From assembly GCA_002794465.1 (NCBI GenBank), contig MTSL01000125.1, positions 1-53,381 of the forward strand: a stretch of DNA of 53,381 bases. Direction: 5' to 3'. The notes under the pieces are model-generated. The model ran no database searches. It was not told the origin of the DNA and saw nothing but the letters and a program-made list of their open reading frames with translations. The DNA comes from Paramicrosporidium saccamoebae (taxonomy: Eukaryota > Rozellomycota). How positions within the stretch are numbered: the first letter of the stretch is position 1; every line of letters starts with the position of its first letter. Position numbers and translations under genes: made by a program. Of this stretch, positions 41,176 to 51,105 are shown in pieces.

Positions 41176-41483
41176 TTGGATGTTTAGTGAACCGGGAATT
41201 CCAATAAAGGGGCCAATACTGACGCGTTATTAAGTTGTTGTGAGGTATGAGGTGTGTGGTGTGTGATGTGTGATGTGTGATGTGCACTATGGGCTGTATG
41301 TCGCAGGGTACGGATTACGGATCACACACCAACCATCATTCATCGTACATCATGCACCACACATCATATACCATATACCACATATCATACATCATACATC
41401 ATACACCACACACTACACTTGGTGGTTGTCATGGTGGCAGAATTTGTTTTTATATCATGTACAGTAATCTCCACCCAATTACC
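41176..41483. repeat. Spacer with GTGTGATGT / CATACATCA inverted low-complexity arms
   Basis: 41236-41282 is rich in GTGTGATGT units; 41345-41415 is rich in the complementary CATACATCA / CACCACACATC units. The two arms can pair over roughly 40-50 bases with mismatches. The NodB-like gene's promoter must lie in the same spacer (TTTATATCATGTACAG near 41448). Confidence 0.7.
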
Positions 41484-42206
41484 ATGAAAAAGACAAATAG
41501 AGCTCTTATCTGCAGAGTCTTTCTTGTAATTCTCGGAATCTCGGCTGTATTTGGAGCAATTCAAAGTACTTGCAAGGAGAGCGGGGATGTAGCATTGACA
41601 TTTGATTTCGGTCCTGGTCCATTTACTGGCAAACTCTTGGACATTTTGTTGGAGAGAAAGATACCGGCTACTTTTCATGTCACCACGGATCTCTTCCGCA
41701 ATCTAACCCTCACTGAATATGTTCGGAGAGCTCATAATGAGGGACACACTATTGGAATTTTTATACCAGAGTCTCCGGTCTGGGCGGCCATGGACGAGTT
41801 CCCGGAAGACGATCCCGTGTTTACCTCTGGTATTATTCAGCAAATTACAATTGCATCCAACTGGATCACTTCCATTACAGGAACACAGCCGAGATATATT
41901 CGATTCGGAAGCAAGAAGCATATCCCTCTTCAGCTACGCAGAACCATTGAACAGCAACTTGGACTCACAGTGACAAAGCCAAAGACGGAAATCCGTGACG
42001 AAAGCAACAAGATGGACTCTATCTGGAACTCGCTATCCAAAGGTCTACTTAATAGCGATCCCAAAGTGAACTCTTTTATTCTAAGACAGCGCGACACTAT
42101 GCCAAATTCCGTCGCCAGCGTTGAAAAGATTGTTGAATTTCTAACCGAAAAAGGATACAACATTGTACCGCTGACCACGTGCGTACCACCACGTCAGCCG
42201 AAATAA
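41484..42206 (+). CDS. Secreted NodB-fold (polysaccharide deacetylase-like) pseudoenzyme
   Basis: Intronless, 240 aa from the ATG at 41484. Signal peptide: RALICRVFLVILGISAVFGA. The NodB fold is recognisable from DVALTFDFGPGPFTGKLLDI and IPATFHVTT. In active chitin deacetylases motif 1 is TFDDGP and motif 2 is HxxxH. Here motif 1 is TFDFGP (the metal-binding second Asp is Phe42) and motif 2 is GHTIGIFIPE (second His lost). Zinc binding is therefore unlikely and the protein may be a carbohydrate-binding or regulatory relic. The stop TAA lies inside AATAAA (42202-42207). The gene is intact with a normal signal peptide, so it does not look like a pseudogene. Confidence 0.8.
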   Translation: MKKTNRALICRVFLVILGISAVFGAIQSTCKESGDVALTFDFGPGPFTGKLLDILLERKIPATFHVTTDLFRNLTLTEYVRRAHNEGHTIGIFIPESPVWAAMDEFPEDDPVFTSGIIQQITIASNWITSITGTQPRYIRFGSKKHIPLQLRRTIEQQLGLTVTKPKTEIRDESNKMDSIWNSLSKGLLNSDPKVNSFILRQRDTMPNSVASVEKIVEFLTEKGYNIVPLTTCVPPRQPK

Positions 42207-42629
42207 ATTAGCCATTGTGAGAGCCAGAGTGTAACATGGTGGATTAATTGTTTGAGGACAGTGGGGATTTTCACCCATGCTATCCCAAGAGACCAAGATT
42301 AGCTGTGAACAGTGAGCAGTGAACAGTGAGCGGTGAGCGGTTAGAGGGTTTTCTCACCGTTTCTCACCGCTTCTCAATGCTTCTCACTGCTTTTTACTGC
42401 TTCTCACCGCTTCTCAATGCTTCTCACTGCTTTTTACTGCTCCTCACCTGGCTTTTTACACTACGCACCATTTAGCCATGTTTTACGGGGTGGTACAGTA
42501 CCCTACGTACAGCCATCAAGAGTTGATTTTATTAAATATCGTCTTCCGATCATTCCTTAAACTCACCCTGGCCCCACATATGCTTGGCTTGCACTAATGT
42601 AAATTCGATAATTCTTAACTCGCGGCAAT
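42207..42629. repeat. Spacer with inverted and direct repeats and CCTACGTA motif
   Basis: 42304-42340 has AGCAGTGAACAGTGAGCGG units. 42350-42450 has CTTCTCACCGCTTCTCAATG units that are partly their reverse complement, and a 40-bp block present twice in tandem (about 42366-42405 and 42401-42440). CCTACGTA is at 42502-42509. The alpha-COP promoter should lie in 42500-42629. Confidence 0.75.
42502..42509 (+). repeat. Dispersed CCTACGTA motif, copy 4
   Basis: Context GTAC-CCTACGTA-CAGCCATCAAGAGTTG. It lies 121 bp upstream of the alpha-COP start codon, in the same orientation as the gene. Confidence 0.55.
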
Positions 42630-45600
42630 ATGCTTGTCAAATTCGAGTCGAAAAGCAACCGAGTTAAGGGGGTGGCGTTTCATCCAAAGCGTCCTTGGCT
42701 GCTTTCTTCACTTCACAATGGGGCGGTACAGATTTGGGATTACAGAATGGGAACCTTGGTGGACCGTTATGACGAGCACGAGGGTAGTGGGCGTGGCAGT
42801 GTTATAACTTTTAGGACCGGTTCGTGGCTGTGCCTTTCATCCCACTCAGCCCATTTTTGTAACTGGTGGGGATGATGGAAAGATTCGCGTGTTCAATTAT
42901 CAACAGCGACGTTGTCTTTTCACCCTCACTGGCCACATGGATTACATTCGCACAGTCTTTTTCCACAACGAGGCGCCATGGATTGTGAGTTCTTCTGACG
43001 ACCAAACGATTCGCGTGTGGAATTGGCAGTCTCGTGCATGTTTAGCGGTCCTTACAGGACATAGTCACTATGTCATGTGCGCCCAATTCCACCCTTCGGA
43101 GGATATGATTGTGAGTGCTTCCCTTGACCAAACCATTCGTGTCTGGGACATTGGGTCTCTTCGTCGCAAGCACTCATCTCCGGCCACAAGTCCATACGAT
43201 GACCATGGAGCGCGGGTTCCCAGTCCGAGGGCCAGTCAAATTGACTTGTTTGGTGCGCCCGAAGGCCAGGTCAAGTTTGTCTTGGAGGGCCATGACCGCG
43301 GAGTCAACTGGGTCCAGTTCCATCCATCCAAGCCAATCATTGTCTCTGGATCTGACGACCGGTCTGTCAAGCTGTGGCGCTACAATGAGACTCGTGCCTG
43401 GGAGACTGACACTTTCCGCGGCCACTTTAACAACATTTCGTGTGTCATGTTCCATGCTCAGTCCGACTTGATTATCAGCAATTCTGAGGACAAGTCGATT
43501 CGGATTTGGGATTACACGAAGCGTGGATCCCAGCCGATTGTGCAGCGTCGCGAATCGGATCGCTTTTGGATTCTCGCCGGACATCCATCGCTCAACCTCA
43601 TTGCTGCTGGCCATGACAATGGTCTGATGGTATTTAAGCTGGAACATGAGCGTCCCTCCTATTGCGTCTTTGAAGAGAATCAGCTCTTTGTTCTCCGTGA
43701 CCGAACAGTCGTTTCTGTCGACTTGAATGGCGATGAACGAGGGGCAGAAAACTCGCAAAGTCCAATTATCAATTTGGATCACAAAGTCACCCCGCCTAGC
43801 TGTTTGGTGCACAGTGTTGCAGACAATTCCTTGTTACTGTCGTCTCGAGGAGAGGCTGCCTCCTATGAATTGTTCTCAGCTCGGGGCGGCTCAAGCGACT
43901 CGTTGCGAAAGGGACCAGGCGAATCGGCCGTCTTTGTCGCTCGTAATCGGTTTGCAGTGTTGGACGAACAGCAAGTACATATCAAAGCCCTAGATAACAC
44001 TGTTTACAAAACTATTGCATGCGAAAATGCTGAGCGAATTCTGTCCTGTCCTCCTGGGTCTTTCCTTCTCGTCTCCAAAGAGGATGTGCGGCTTTATGAT
44101 ATCCAGCAGGACAAATTTGTCGCGGAATCCAAATTGGCTGACATTAAATACTGCGTCTGGTCATCCGATTCCACCAGCTTAGCCTTGTTTGGCTCCCATG
44201 TTCTCTATGTTGTTGACCGTCGCACGCTGGCAGTCAAGTCTACTGTTCGGGACACGATCAACATCAAGTCTGCTGTTTGGGATGCTCGCGGAATCCTTTT
44301 TTTCACCAACTCTCACCATCTCAAATATTTGCTACCTAATGGCGATGTTGGCGTGGTTTGCACTGTTCAGGCCCCTCTCTATCTCATCCGCGTCAAGGGA
44401 GACACTATTGCAGCTCTGGATAGATCCTGTGCTGTGCATCATTTTAAAATTGATCCTACAGAATTCCTGTTCAAGCTTGCCCTTTGGCAAGGTGACCAGC
44501 CCACTATTTTGCACATGATTGAGCACGGTAACTTGATGGGTCAGTCCATCATTTCCTATCTTCGACAGAATGGATATGCAGAAATTGCCCTCGGCTTTGT
44601 TCAAGAGCCCATTACCCGCTTTGAGCTTGGAATAGAGTGCTGCGACTTGGAGTGTGCCTACGAGGCCGCGGAAAAGATTGAGAGCGACGACATGTGGAAT
44701 CGTCTCGCTGACGAGGCAATGATGATTGGAAACTTTATCCTGGCTGAAAAGTGTCTCCGTCGGGTAGGCAACCACAGTCGCCTGAGTTTCTTGCATCTTC
44801 TCACTGGAAACGTGCCCAAGCTTCAGAGTGTAACGGATGAGGTGCGAGTAAAGGGCGACTTTAATACGCGCATTCAGAATGACCTGTTCCTTGGAGATAA
44901 TGTGGATCTCGCCAATGCCCTTGTTGATGCCAAAGTTCCATCGTTGGCTTATCTGGCCTGTAAAAGCTCTGGACTAGAAATTGAGGGCCAGGACATTTTG
45001 GATCGCTTCTGTCGCGACAAGAATAATGCCCATTCTCTCCCAGTTGGACGAATTGCCCAAGTCGAGCCCCTGTTCCGCCAGTCAGAAGCATGGCCTTTGA
45101 GCGCGGATCCGGTAAAGAACAAGATTGCCTTGACCCGCAAGACACCCATTTCCCGCAACCCCACCGCCGCCAATGACGATTTGGGCGAGTTGTTGCAAAC
45201 GGCAGCCTTCCCTGCCAGTGGCGGGTGGGATCTTGAAGAGACTGGCTTGGAATTGGAATTGGACGATATTCCATCGCCTAGTGCCGATGCCGACTTTTCT
45301 AATGTTGTCGAGGATGGGTCGTGGCCGCAACCTGGGAACGCAAATAGGGACCTGCTGTCCATGGCCAGTTCTATTCCGTACCACTATTTGGCCACTGGTC
45401 AAGTAGAGAGTGCCCTTTTATTGATGAAGGAGCAATGTGGAATTGTCAACTTTGCCCCGCTCGAGTCAATGGTAATGAGATGTCTTCAGGGCAGTTCGGT
45501 GCAGATTGAGGGATTTACTCAGATCAACTTGAGCTCTATATGCCAGACTGAAAAAGAGGGTCATGCGGCATCCAGACCCCGACCAGTCTTTACCTTTGAG

Positions 45601-46245
45601 CTGATGAAGCAGGAATTTGACGCTGCCTTGCAATTAACAACCACTGGCAAGTTTTCTGAAGCAGTCAAGCTGTTTGAAAATGTTCTCCTGTCATGCCTCT
45701 TTACGGTCGTCTCTACAGATGAAGAGGATGAGTTTTTAGAAATTAAGTCAAAGTGTCGCGAATATCTTTTGGGTCTTCGCATGGAGCACTTGAGAAAGGA
45801 GCTTCTTGGCACCGACGAGGCTCGCTCCTTGGCTCTTGCGTGCTATTTTGCCAGCTGCGATCTACGCAATGACCACCGAATTCTAGCGCTTCGATCGGCA
45901 CTGACCCAGGCTTACAAGCAGCAGTGCATTGCATTGTCATGTACGCTCGCTAAACGACTACTCCAGTGCTCTCCACCCGAGGCCACTGCGCTCCAGGCCA
46001 GAAAGATTATTGGACTCGGCGAACGATTACCGCTTAACCACGCCGATCCAATTGCCATTAGTTTGGGCGATGACAGCGCTCCCATAATCATTGACGCGAG
46101 AGACATTGTTCCTCTGGATTCAAAATACATTGAATGTCCGTTCTGTCAGGCAAAGTACCGCACCGAATACCATGCAAGTGTCTGTACCGTATGTAATGTT
46201 GCCTCTATCGGGGCAGATGGAACTGGACTTGTTTGCTGCGAATGA
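42630..46245 (+). CDS. COPA: Coatomer subunit alpha (alpha-COP)
   Basis: Exons 42630-42783 and 42815-46245, intron 31 nt; 1194 aa. The N-terminal propeller begins [20 protein letters not shown] and has repeated WD units ([57 protein letters not shown]). A second propeller and alpha-solenoid follow, then the C-terminal epsilon-COP-binding domain, which ends in a Cys-rich tail [16 protein letters not shown]...[14 protein letters not shown] coats drive Golgi-to-ER retrieval; alpha-COP's propeller reads KKxx signals. Length equals that of fungal and animal orthologs. AATAAA follows at 46263. Confidence 0.97.
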
Positions 46246-46598
46246 ATTATACTAGGTTCCTGAATAAAAGCCTTGTCCGAGAGCATGGTGTGTGTGATGT
46301 GTCAAAGCTTGACTATAGGGCTTGAATACTCTAGGTGATTTTACGGAATGTCAGCCTCGCCATAAGCAAAGTTAATTATTGAGCGCATTTTATAAGGGAG
46401 AGCAACTGATCTGATTGTGGTTCTAGATAATGATCATGTGTCTTTGACGAAGCCGGTTGATCCTTCCCCCTCCCGCGCACGACGGTAGTCTTGGTAACTT
46501 TTGTCCAATCACCACTCTATAGAGTATAGACTGTTTATTTCTGGGCTGGTCACCTACCTAGGACATATACTCTGACGTATCGCGGCTGGATAGTCATC
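46246..46598. promoter_or_regulatory. Spacer with promoter region of orphan family copy 2
   Basis: 350 bp. AATAAA of alpha-COP at 46263. 46470-46598 resembles 49140-49267 upstream of the broken copy 3 (shared CTTCC-CTC-CACGACRGTAG, TATAGAG and GCTGGATAG), so the duplication included the promoter. A CTCTATAGAGTATAGAC box at 46514-46530 is the best TATA-like candidate. Confidence 0.55.
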
Positions 46599-47786
46599 AT
46601 GACCACAGATAATGAAATACTTGGACTAGTCGCTGCCTTCATCGCTGCCCTTAGCGTGTATTGGACGAATTCAGATGGCCTCAAACTTGGTCCTATCGCC
46701 GTACCTTTTGCTATTTAGCGCTGTCGACAGTGGCAACCTTTTGCGGATCAGGTTACTTCTGCGGGAATTCCTGGCTTTCATACCTCATGAGGTCAGGGTT
46801 GGCATTAATCCCGTCCGCTGCGCTGTATTCTAGACAAATAATGGATCGCCGCAGAAAAAGAATACTTGGAAGAATGCACGTTGGACTGCGTCGCCGTACC
46901 GTCCTTGGCAGCGATCCGACATTCCTGGGTGCATTGTCGGTAAATTATAGAATGGCCCTGTTCATTTCTTTAGGTCGCCTACCACCAATACCGGAACCTT
47001 GACGTGTCTTGCGTTCCGGATTTACCTCTAGAAACAATGAGGGATGTCTTCAATGCTAAGATCCACAGAGGCCAGTGGCTAGATATTGCAGAATTCAAGG
47101 TGGAATGCACCCGGAATCTAATGTTCTGGGAGGTGGATCGCTTTACAAAGATGGCCGGCATCCTTCTGTTTGTCGAGCCGCGAGCCGCAGCCTCATGTCG
47201 CAAATGGTTTGTCGAGCACACAATCCTGATGAGATTGTTTAGTGCAGTAGAGGGTGCCGATTTGGTAGACCTCACAAGGTATATATGGAAGAGTCAGACG
47301 TTCAGCCGTGAAATGACATGCGACTCGACTTTAGACGCCCTAGGTCGTCTGGATGATGCACATGTAAAGGCGTTATGCATCACACTGATGGATGAACATG
47401 GCACAAATCGGTGGCTGGCAGAGCAACTCTCCCCTTATGTGGTACGCTACGACAACATCCAGGCTGCGCCCGTGTCCCCAATCGAAAGCATCAAGCTAAG
47501 CTCCTGGTACGTTGAAAGTGACGCAACTGAATGCCCCTTTTGCGGGCATAAGCCGCCGCAATCTTTTGTCCCTTGGAAGAATCCGATTGACGCAACCTGC
47601 AGACGCCTTTTTAACAGATTTTTGAAATGCGAGTTTTGTAATCTCCACACTCCGAGTCCAACGCCAATCGAACAGACAATATCTAATGAACCAAGAAGGG
47701 GACCGATGGAGGATGAGGAGAATAGTGATGAAGTTCAAGATGGCCCAATTGCAGACCAACACAACAGACTGCCAATCGTTCAATAA
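46599..47786 (+). CDS. Orphan membrane protein with C-terminal Cys pairs, family copy 2
   Basis: Downstream exon 46974-47786 is secure; it is preceded by a 34-nt intron (46940-46973) and by hydrophobic coding sequence back to an ATG at 46599 (MTTDNEILGLVAAFIAAL). Between the ATG and the TM2 segment (YLALSTVATFCGSGYFC) the frame changes by one. Either there is a 26-nt intron (46629-46654, GTCGCTG...TTAG), or one base is missing in the TTTT run near 46706. The C-terminal domain shares LPLETM, AGILLFVEP, CRKWFVEH and YIWKSQTFS with copy 1, then ECPFCGHKP and KCEFCNL (CxxC pairs), and an acidic tail. The stop TAA lies inside AATAAA (47782-47787). No known family. Confidence 0.6.
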
Positions 47787-47858
47787 AATGGTTTTAACAA
47801 AAACGTGACCTGGACGTTACTATACTATCGCGTAACTGGGCGTCCCGTGGTACTACCA

Positions 47859-48677
47859 TTATACGTTTAAATCGCTTGGGAGAAGATTCTGCATTGACAT
47901 GCAGCACGGACACGATGGACGCTTCTCCATTTCGAACCAGGCCCGTCGCATAAAGTCGTCATATAGAACTACGCTAGTTAGGGTCAGGAACAGCTCACCG
48001 TCAGGACCCTCCAGAACACACATCATTACGCCAAGTGACTTGCCTGTGCATGTCATTCCATCCAAGAACTTATTATCTTCCCATCCACGAAATTCTTGAG
48101 AGCGATAAAGGAGTGCGGTCAGTTGCATTCCCAGAATAACTCCCATTAGGAAAAATAAAATGGCAGTGATACCAAAGAAGTAGCCGATACAAAAGAGCGC
48201 AATTGATGCAGCGAGCGGGATTGCATCAGTAGATAGGGCTATGAGCCAACCCAGCCACCTTTTGTACTCTTCTTTATCTCCAAGATTGATCTGCCGTTTG
48301 TTCAGACAGAAAACTCTGTCAAACATGTTGTAATATCCCAGGGTGATGGTGTCTAGGCTTGGATTGTCCCATACTGAATACAGAAATCCGAGATGCTTCA
48401 GGTGACCATTGTTCGTGCTGTTTTGATCATTTGGCTGGTATTTGGAGGCTTTGAAGGAACGGATCATGAAACGGTCAACGAGCCACAAGATGAGTGGATA
48501 AGAGGCGAGGCCGGTCCAGACAAATATGAAAGTTACCCTACCCCAGATGGGGAAGAACAGGTTGGCAACATTCCATACAAAGAGCAACATTAGTAGCGCA
48601 TCTGCAGCAACACTGAGGCATTGCACTAGCCGTGGAATAACTAGGCTCCCTTTGGAGGGCCTGAACGTGAGGTACAT
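47859..48677 (-). CDS. Polytopic membrane protein of unknown function
   Basis: 272 aa from the ATG at 48677. About four to five hydrophobic segments: LSVAADALLMLLFVWNVANL, VTFIFVWTGLASYPLILWL, DAIPLAASIALFCIGYFFGI and TAILFFLMGVILGMQL. The C-terminal 80 residues are soluble with CPCCM near the end. A longer form is possible: an upstream exon MIKKFFLLDDYIAPT (from 48732), joined by a 28-nt intron with a weak donor (GTCTCT), keeps the frame. I recognise no family. It converges on orphan copy 2 (73 bp between stops). Confidence 0.55.
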   Translation of the reverse strand: MYLTFRPSKGSLVIPRLVQCLSVAADALLMLLFVWNVANLFFPIWGRVTFIFVWTGLASYPLILWLVDRFMIRSFKASKYQPNDQNSTNNGHLKHLGFLYSVWDNPSLDTITLGYYNMFDRVFCLNKRQINLGDKEEYKRWLGWLIALSTDAIPLAASIALFCIGYFFGITAILFFLMGVILGMQLTALLYRSQEFRGWEDNKFLDGMTCTGKSLGVMMCVLEGPDGELFLTLTSVVLYDDFMRRAWFEMEKRPSCPCCMSMQNLLPSDLNV

Positions 48678-48732
48678 CGGATAGAGACGTCGGGGCAATA
48701 TAGTCGTCCAATAGAAAGAACTTTTTAATCAT

Positions 48733-49267
48733 GTGGCATAACTATTTTTAGTATGTTGTGTAATGATTGGTCGGTGTCCTATAAGTAATCACCGTTTATA
48801 GGCGGGGAAATTTGGGGCGACTAATAGGAGAGATGGTGTTTTCTAATAAGGCTGGATAGTTTAAAGATGATCCTAAAACCATCACATGGTAATAACAAGA
48901 ATCGACTTTCAAAGCATGCATAAAGTTGCGTATTGCTGACTTGTATTGCGATGAGCCACGAGTGAATTCCGCGTGGTTGGAGAGCTACAGCCTAGAAGCA
49001 AACAAGTAAAGGTCAATTTTGTTTTCGACCTAGCTCTTTTGTAGCTATCGCGAATCTGGCAATTTGCTGAATCTAATTAAATGTCAAATAATAGCATTTA
49101 TGGTTCTTTGACCTGTTAATCGAATGTCATGGTTACCTAGCTTCCCTCACGACAGTAGCTTTGATAACCTTGCCTAATTACCATTTTATAGAGCATGGGG
49201 TTGTTTGTTTGTGAGTTTGCCAACTAATTGAAAAGTATGCTCGACTTAGTGCAGCTGGATAGCCAAA
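48733..49267. other. AT-rich spacer, no gene seen
   Basis: About 535 bp. The part from 49140 onward is homologous to the promoter of orphan copy 2. The rest (48733-49139) shows no coding frame, tRNA or clear repeat. Confidence 0.5.
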
Positions 49268-49906
49268 ATAGCCACAGTCATTGAAATCCTTGGACTTGTC
49301 GCCGCCATCATCACCGTACCGTCCTTGGCAGCGATCCGACATTCCTGGGAGTATTGTCGGTAAATTATGAAAAGACCCCGTTCATTTCTTTAGGTCGCCT
49401 ACCACCAATACCGGAACCTTGACGTGTCCTGCGTTCCGGATTTACCTCTTGGGGCAATGAGGGATATCTTCAATGCTAAAATCCACAGAGGCCAGTGGCT
49501 AGATATTGCAGAATTCAAGGTGGAATGCACCCGGAATCTAATGTTCTGGGAGGTGGATCGCTTTACAAAGATGGCCGGCATCCTTCTGTTTGTCGAGCCG
49601 CGAGCCGCAGCCTCATGTCGCAAATGGTTTGTCGAGCACACAATCCTGATGAGATTGTTTAGTGCAGTAGAGGGTGCCGATTTGGTAGACCTCACAAGGT
49701 ATATATGGAAGAGTCAGATATTCAGCTCCAAGATGAAGTACGGCTCTACCTTAAATGTTTTAGAACGTGTGAGAGCGCCGTGTACCGCGCTGATGGATGA
49801 ACATGGCACAAATCGGTGGGTTATAGAACACCTTTCCCCATATGTGATGCGTAATAACAGCATCCAACTAAGCACTTGGTACACTGCGCACCTCCCTGTC
49901 ATCTAG
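49268..49906 (+). pseudogene. Decayed third copy of the orphan membrane family
   Basis: Nearly identical to copy 2 over 49314-49718, including the 34-nt intron (49360-49393) and the core AGILLFVEPRAAASC. Defects: the aligned start codon is ATA instead of ATG (49268-49270); about 250 bp that encode the second and third membrane segments are deleted (joined at ATCATCACCGTACC); the upstream frame no longer matches; after 49725 the sequence diverges with a further internal deletion and stops at 49906, before both CxxC pairs. The residual frame 49424-49906 (160 aa) could still be expressed from an internal ATG, but loss of both ends argues for a pseudogene. High identity to copy 2 means the duplication is recent. 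Confidence 0.8.
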
Positions 49907-50375
49907 ACTTTTCAACTTTTCAGACTTGCTTGGCGAAAGTTGGGATTAATGGAAGATGTAGGTCACCTACTGTTTACGTCGCAGCGGATGGTTTATTTAC
50001 ATGAAGCACGCTAGTGATTGACACGGGAGTTGTCAATGTGATGCTTCCCCCATGGAATAATGTCAAAACTGGGCAAATATCTTGGCGGAACTGCATTATG
50101 GGCGCATTGAAATGTCTAGACCCGCAAGAGCATATATGATCAGTAAGCTACACCAGTACTTTTCAAGCATCTATAGCGGTGTAGCGACTATAGATGTCTA
50201 AAAATTATTGGTGTAATATAGTCGTGATGTAACGGATTGAATACTTGAGAATAATCCTTTAGTTTGAAAGGAACATGCTTACATGATAGAGCAGAATTTG
50301 AGGTGTAGACTACAATTGGTACTTTGCCTAATTGATTGGTCTATCACGGAGGTAACTAAAGTGTATAATTAGCAA
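49907..50375. other. Spacer, no gene seen
   Basis: About 470 bp, AT-rich, without a usable frame, tRNA or strong repeat. GCATCTATAGCGGTGTAGCGACTATAGATG (50169-50198) is a short inverted repeat that could form a hairpin; its role is unknown. Confidence 0.45.
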
Positions 50376-50749
50376 ATGTGGCGCTATGCGCCTCCAAAAA
50401 GACAGGCTTCAATCTCCATGGATAGGCTCATGGCGTGTTACGTGTACGGTTTGAATATTCTTAAATGGCTAACAAGGCTGTAAAAGCTAGAAGCATTAGT
50501 GTGCTCACGTGGATTCTCGAGCAAGATTCATTGGGGCATCCATTGAAAGAAATCGTCTTGAAAAGACTGAAAAGATGACGTAAAGATGTAAAGTTGTCGA
50601 CTTGGGTGCTTAGAAGCAGACGTGATTACCTTTCAGGCTGGGAAATTTTGATGCAATGGGGCCATCATAATCGAGCTCCAGAGATGGTGTACAAGGTTAG
50701 AATGTACCAAGCAGAGCAAAGACTCGCCCAAGATGACGGAAGCAACTAA
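50376..50749 (+). CDS. Small spliced or broken gene (about 100 aa)
   Basis: A protein-like frame that needs either splicing or a stop readthrough. From the ATG at 50465 it reads MANKAVKARSISVLTWILEQ...GHPLKEIVLKRLKR, then TGA (50576-50578), then continues in the same frame with STWVLRSRRDYLSGWEIL... to a stop at 50749. A 39-nt intron (50554-50592, GTCTTG...GTAAAG) would remove the TGA in frame. An upstream exon from 50376 (MWRYAPPKRQASISM) could join by a 35-nt intron with CTAAC near its end. Composition (Trp, Arg, hydrophobic helices) is coding-like. I recognise no family. It may also be a pseudogene with one nonsense mutation. Confidence 0.4.
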
Positions 50750-51105
50750 TGTCCAAAATTTGATCATATTGTGGGCTAGCATACCTGTAGTAAAGGTTGT
50801 TTATTAATCGCTGTTTGAGATGAATGTTGGACAGGTGTAATCAAGGCTTCGTACTGTGAGAATGTCAGCTGTCCACAATAGGTGACTGTGCGGGCCTGTA
50901 AAGTCGTGTAACGATATTCTTTATTTAAAGTACGATCAGAGGGGGAAAGCCGCATGACAAAGGACGGTCTATATTTAACAAAACAAGCCCTCGTTAAGCG
51001 TGTTAGATGGTGAGTTTCTGCACGCAGGTCGTTGCGTCATCATGTAACATTTAGTAAATATCGGCATGGATCGACCAATCACAAGCTTGTAAAATTAATA
51101 TCTAG
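50750..51105. promoter_or_regulatory. Promoter spacer of the four-repeat secreted gene
   Basis: 356 bp. 50984-51055 resembles 31805-31870 (GCCCTCGTTWAGCGTGT, then GCGTCATCATGTAA). GTTAAGCGTG and a TATTTAACAAAAC stretch precede the gene. No coding frame. Confidence 0.45.

Noticed and set aside
46452..46475. GCCGGTTGATCCTTCCCC resembles the 5' end of 18S rRNA
   Set aside because: The match stops after about 11 bases and no further rRNA sequence follows; chance resemblance.
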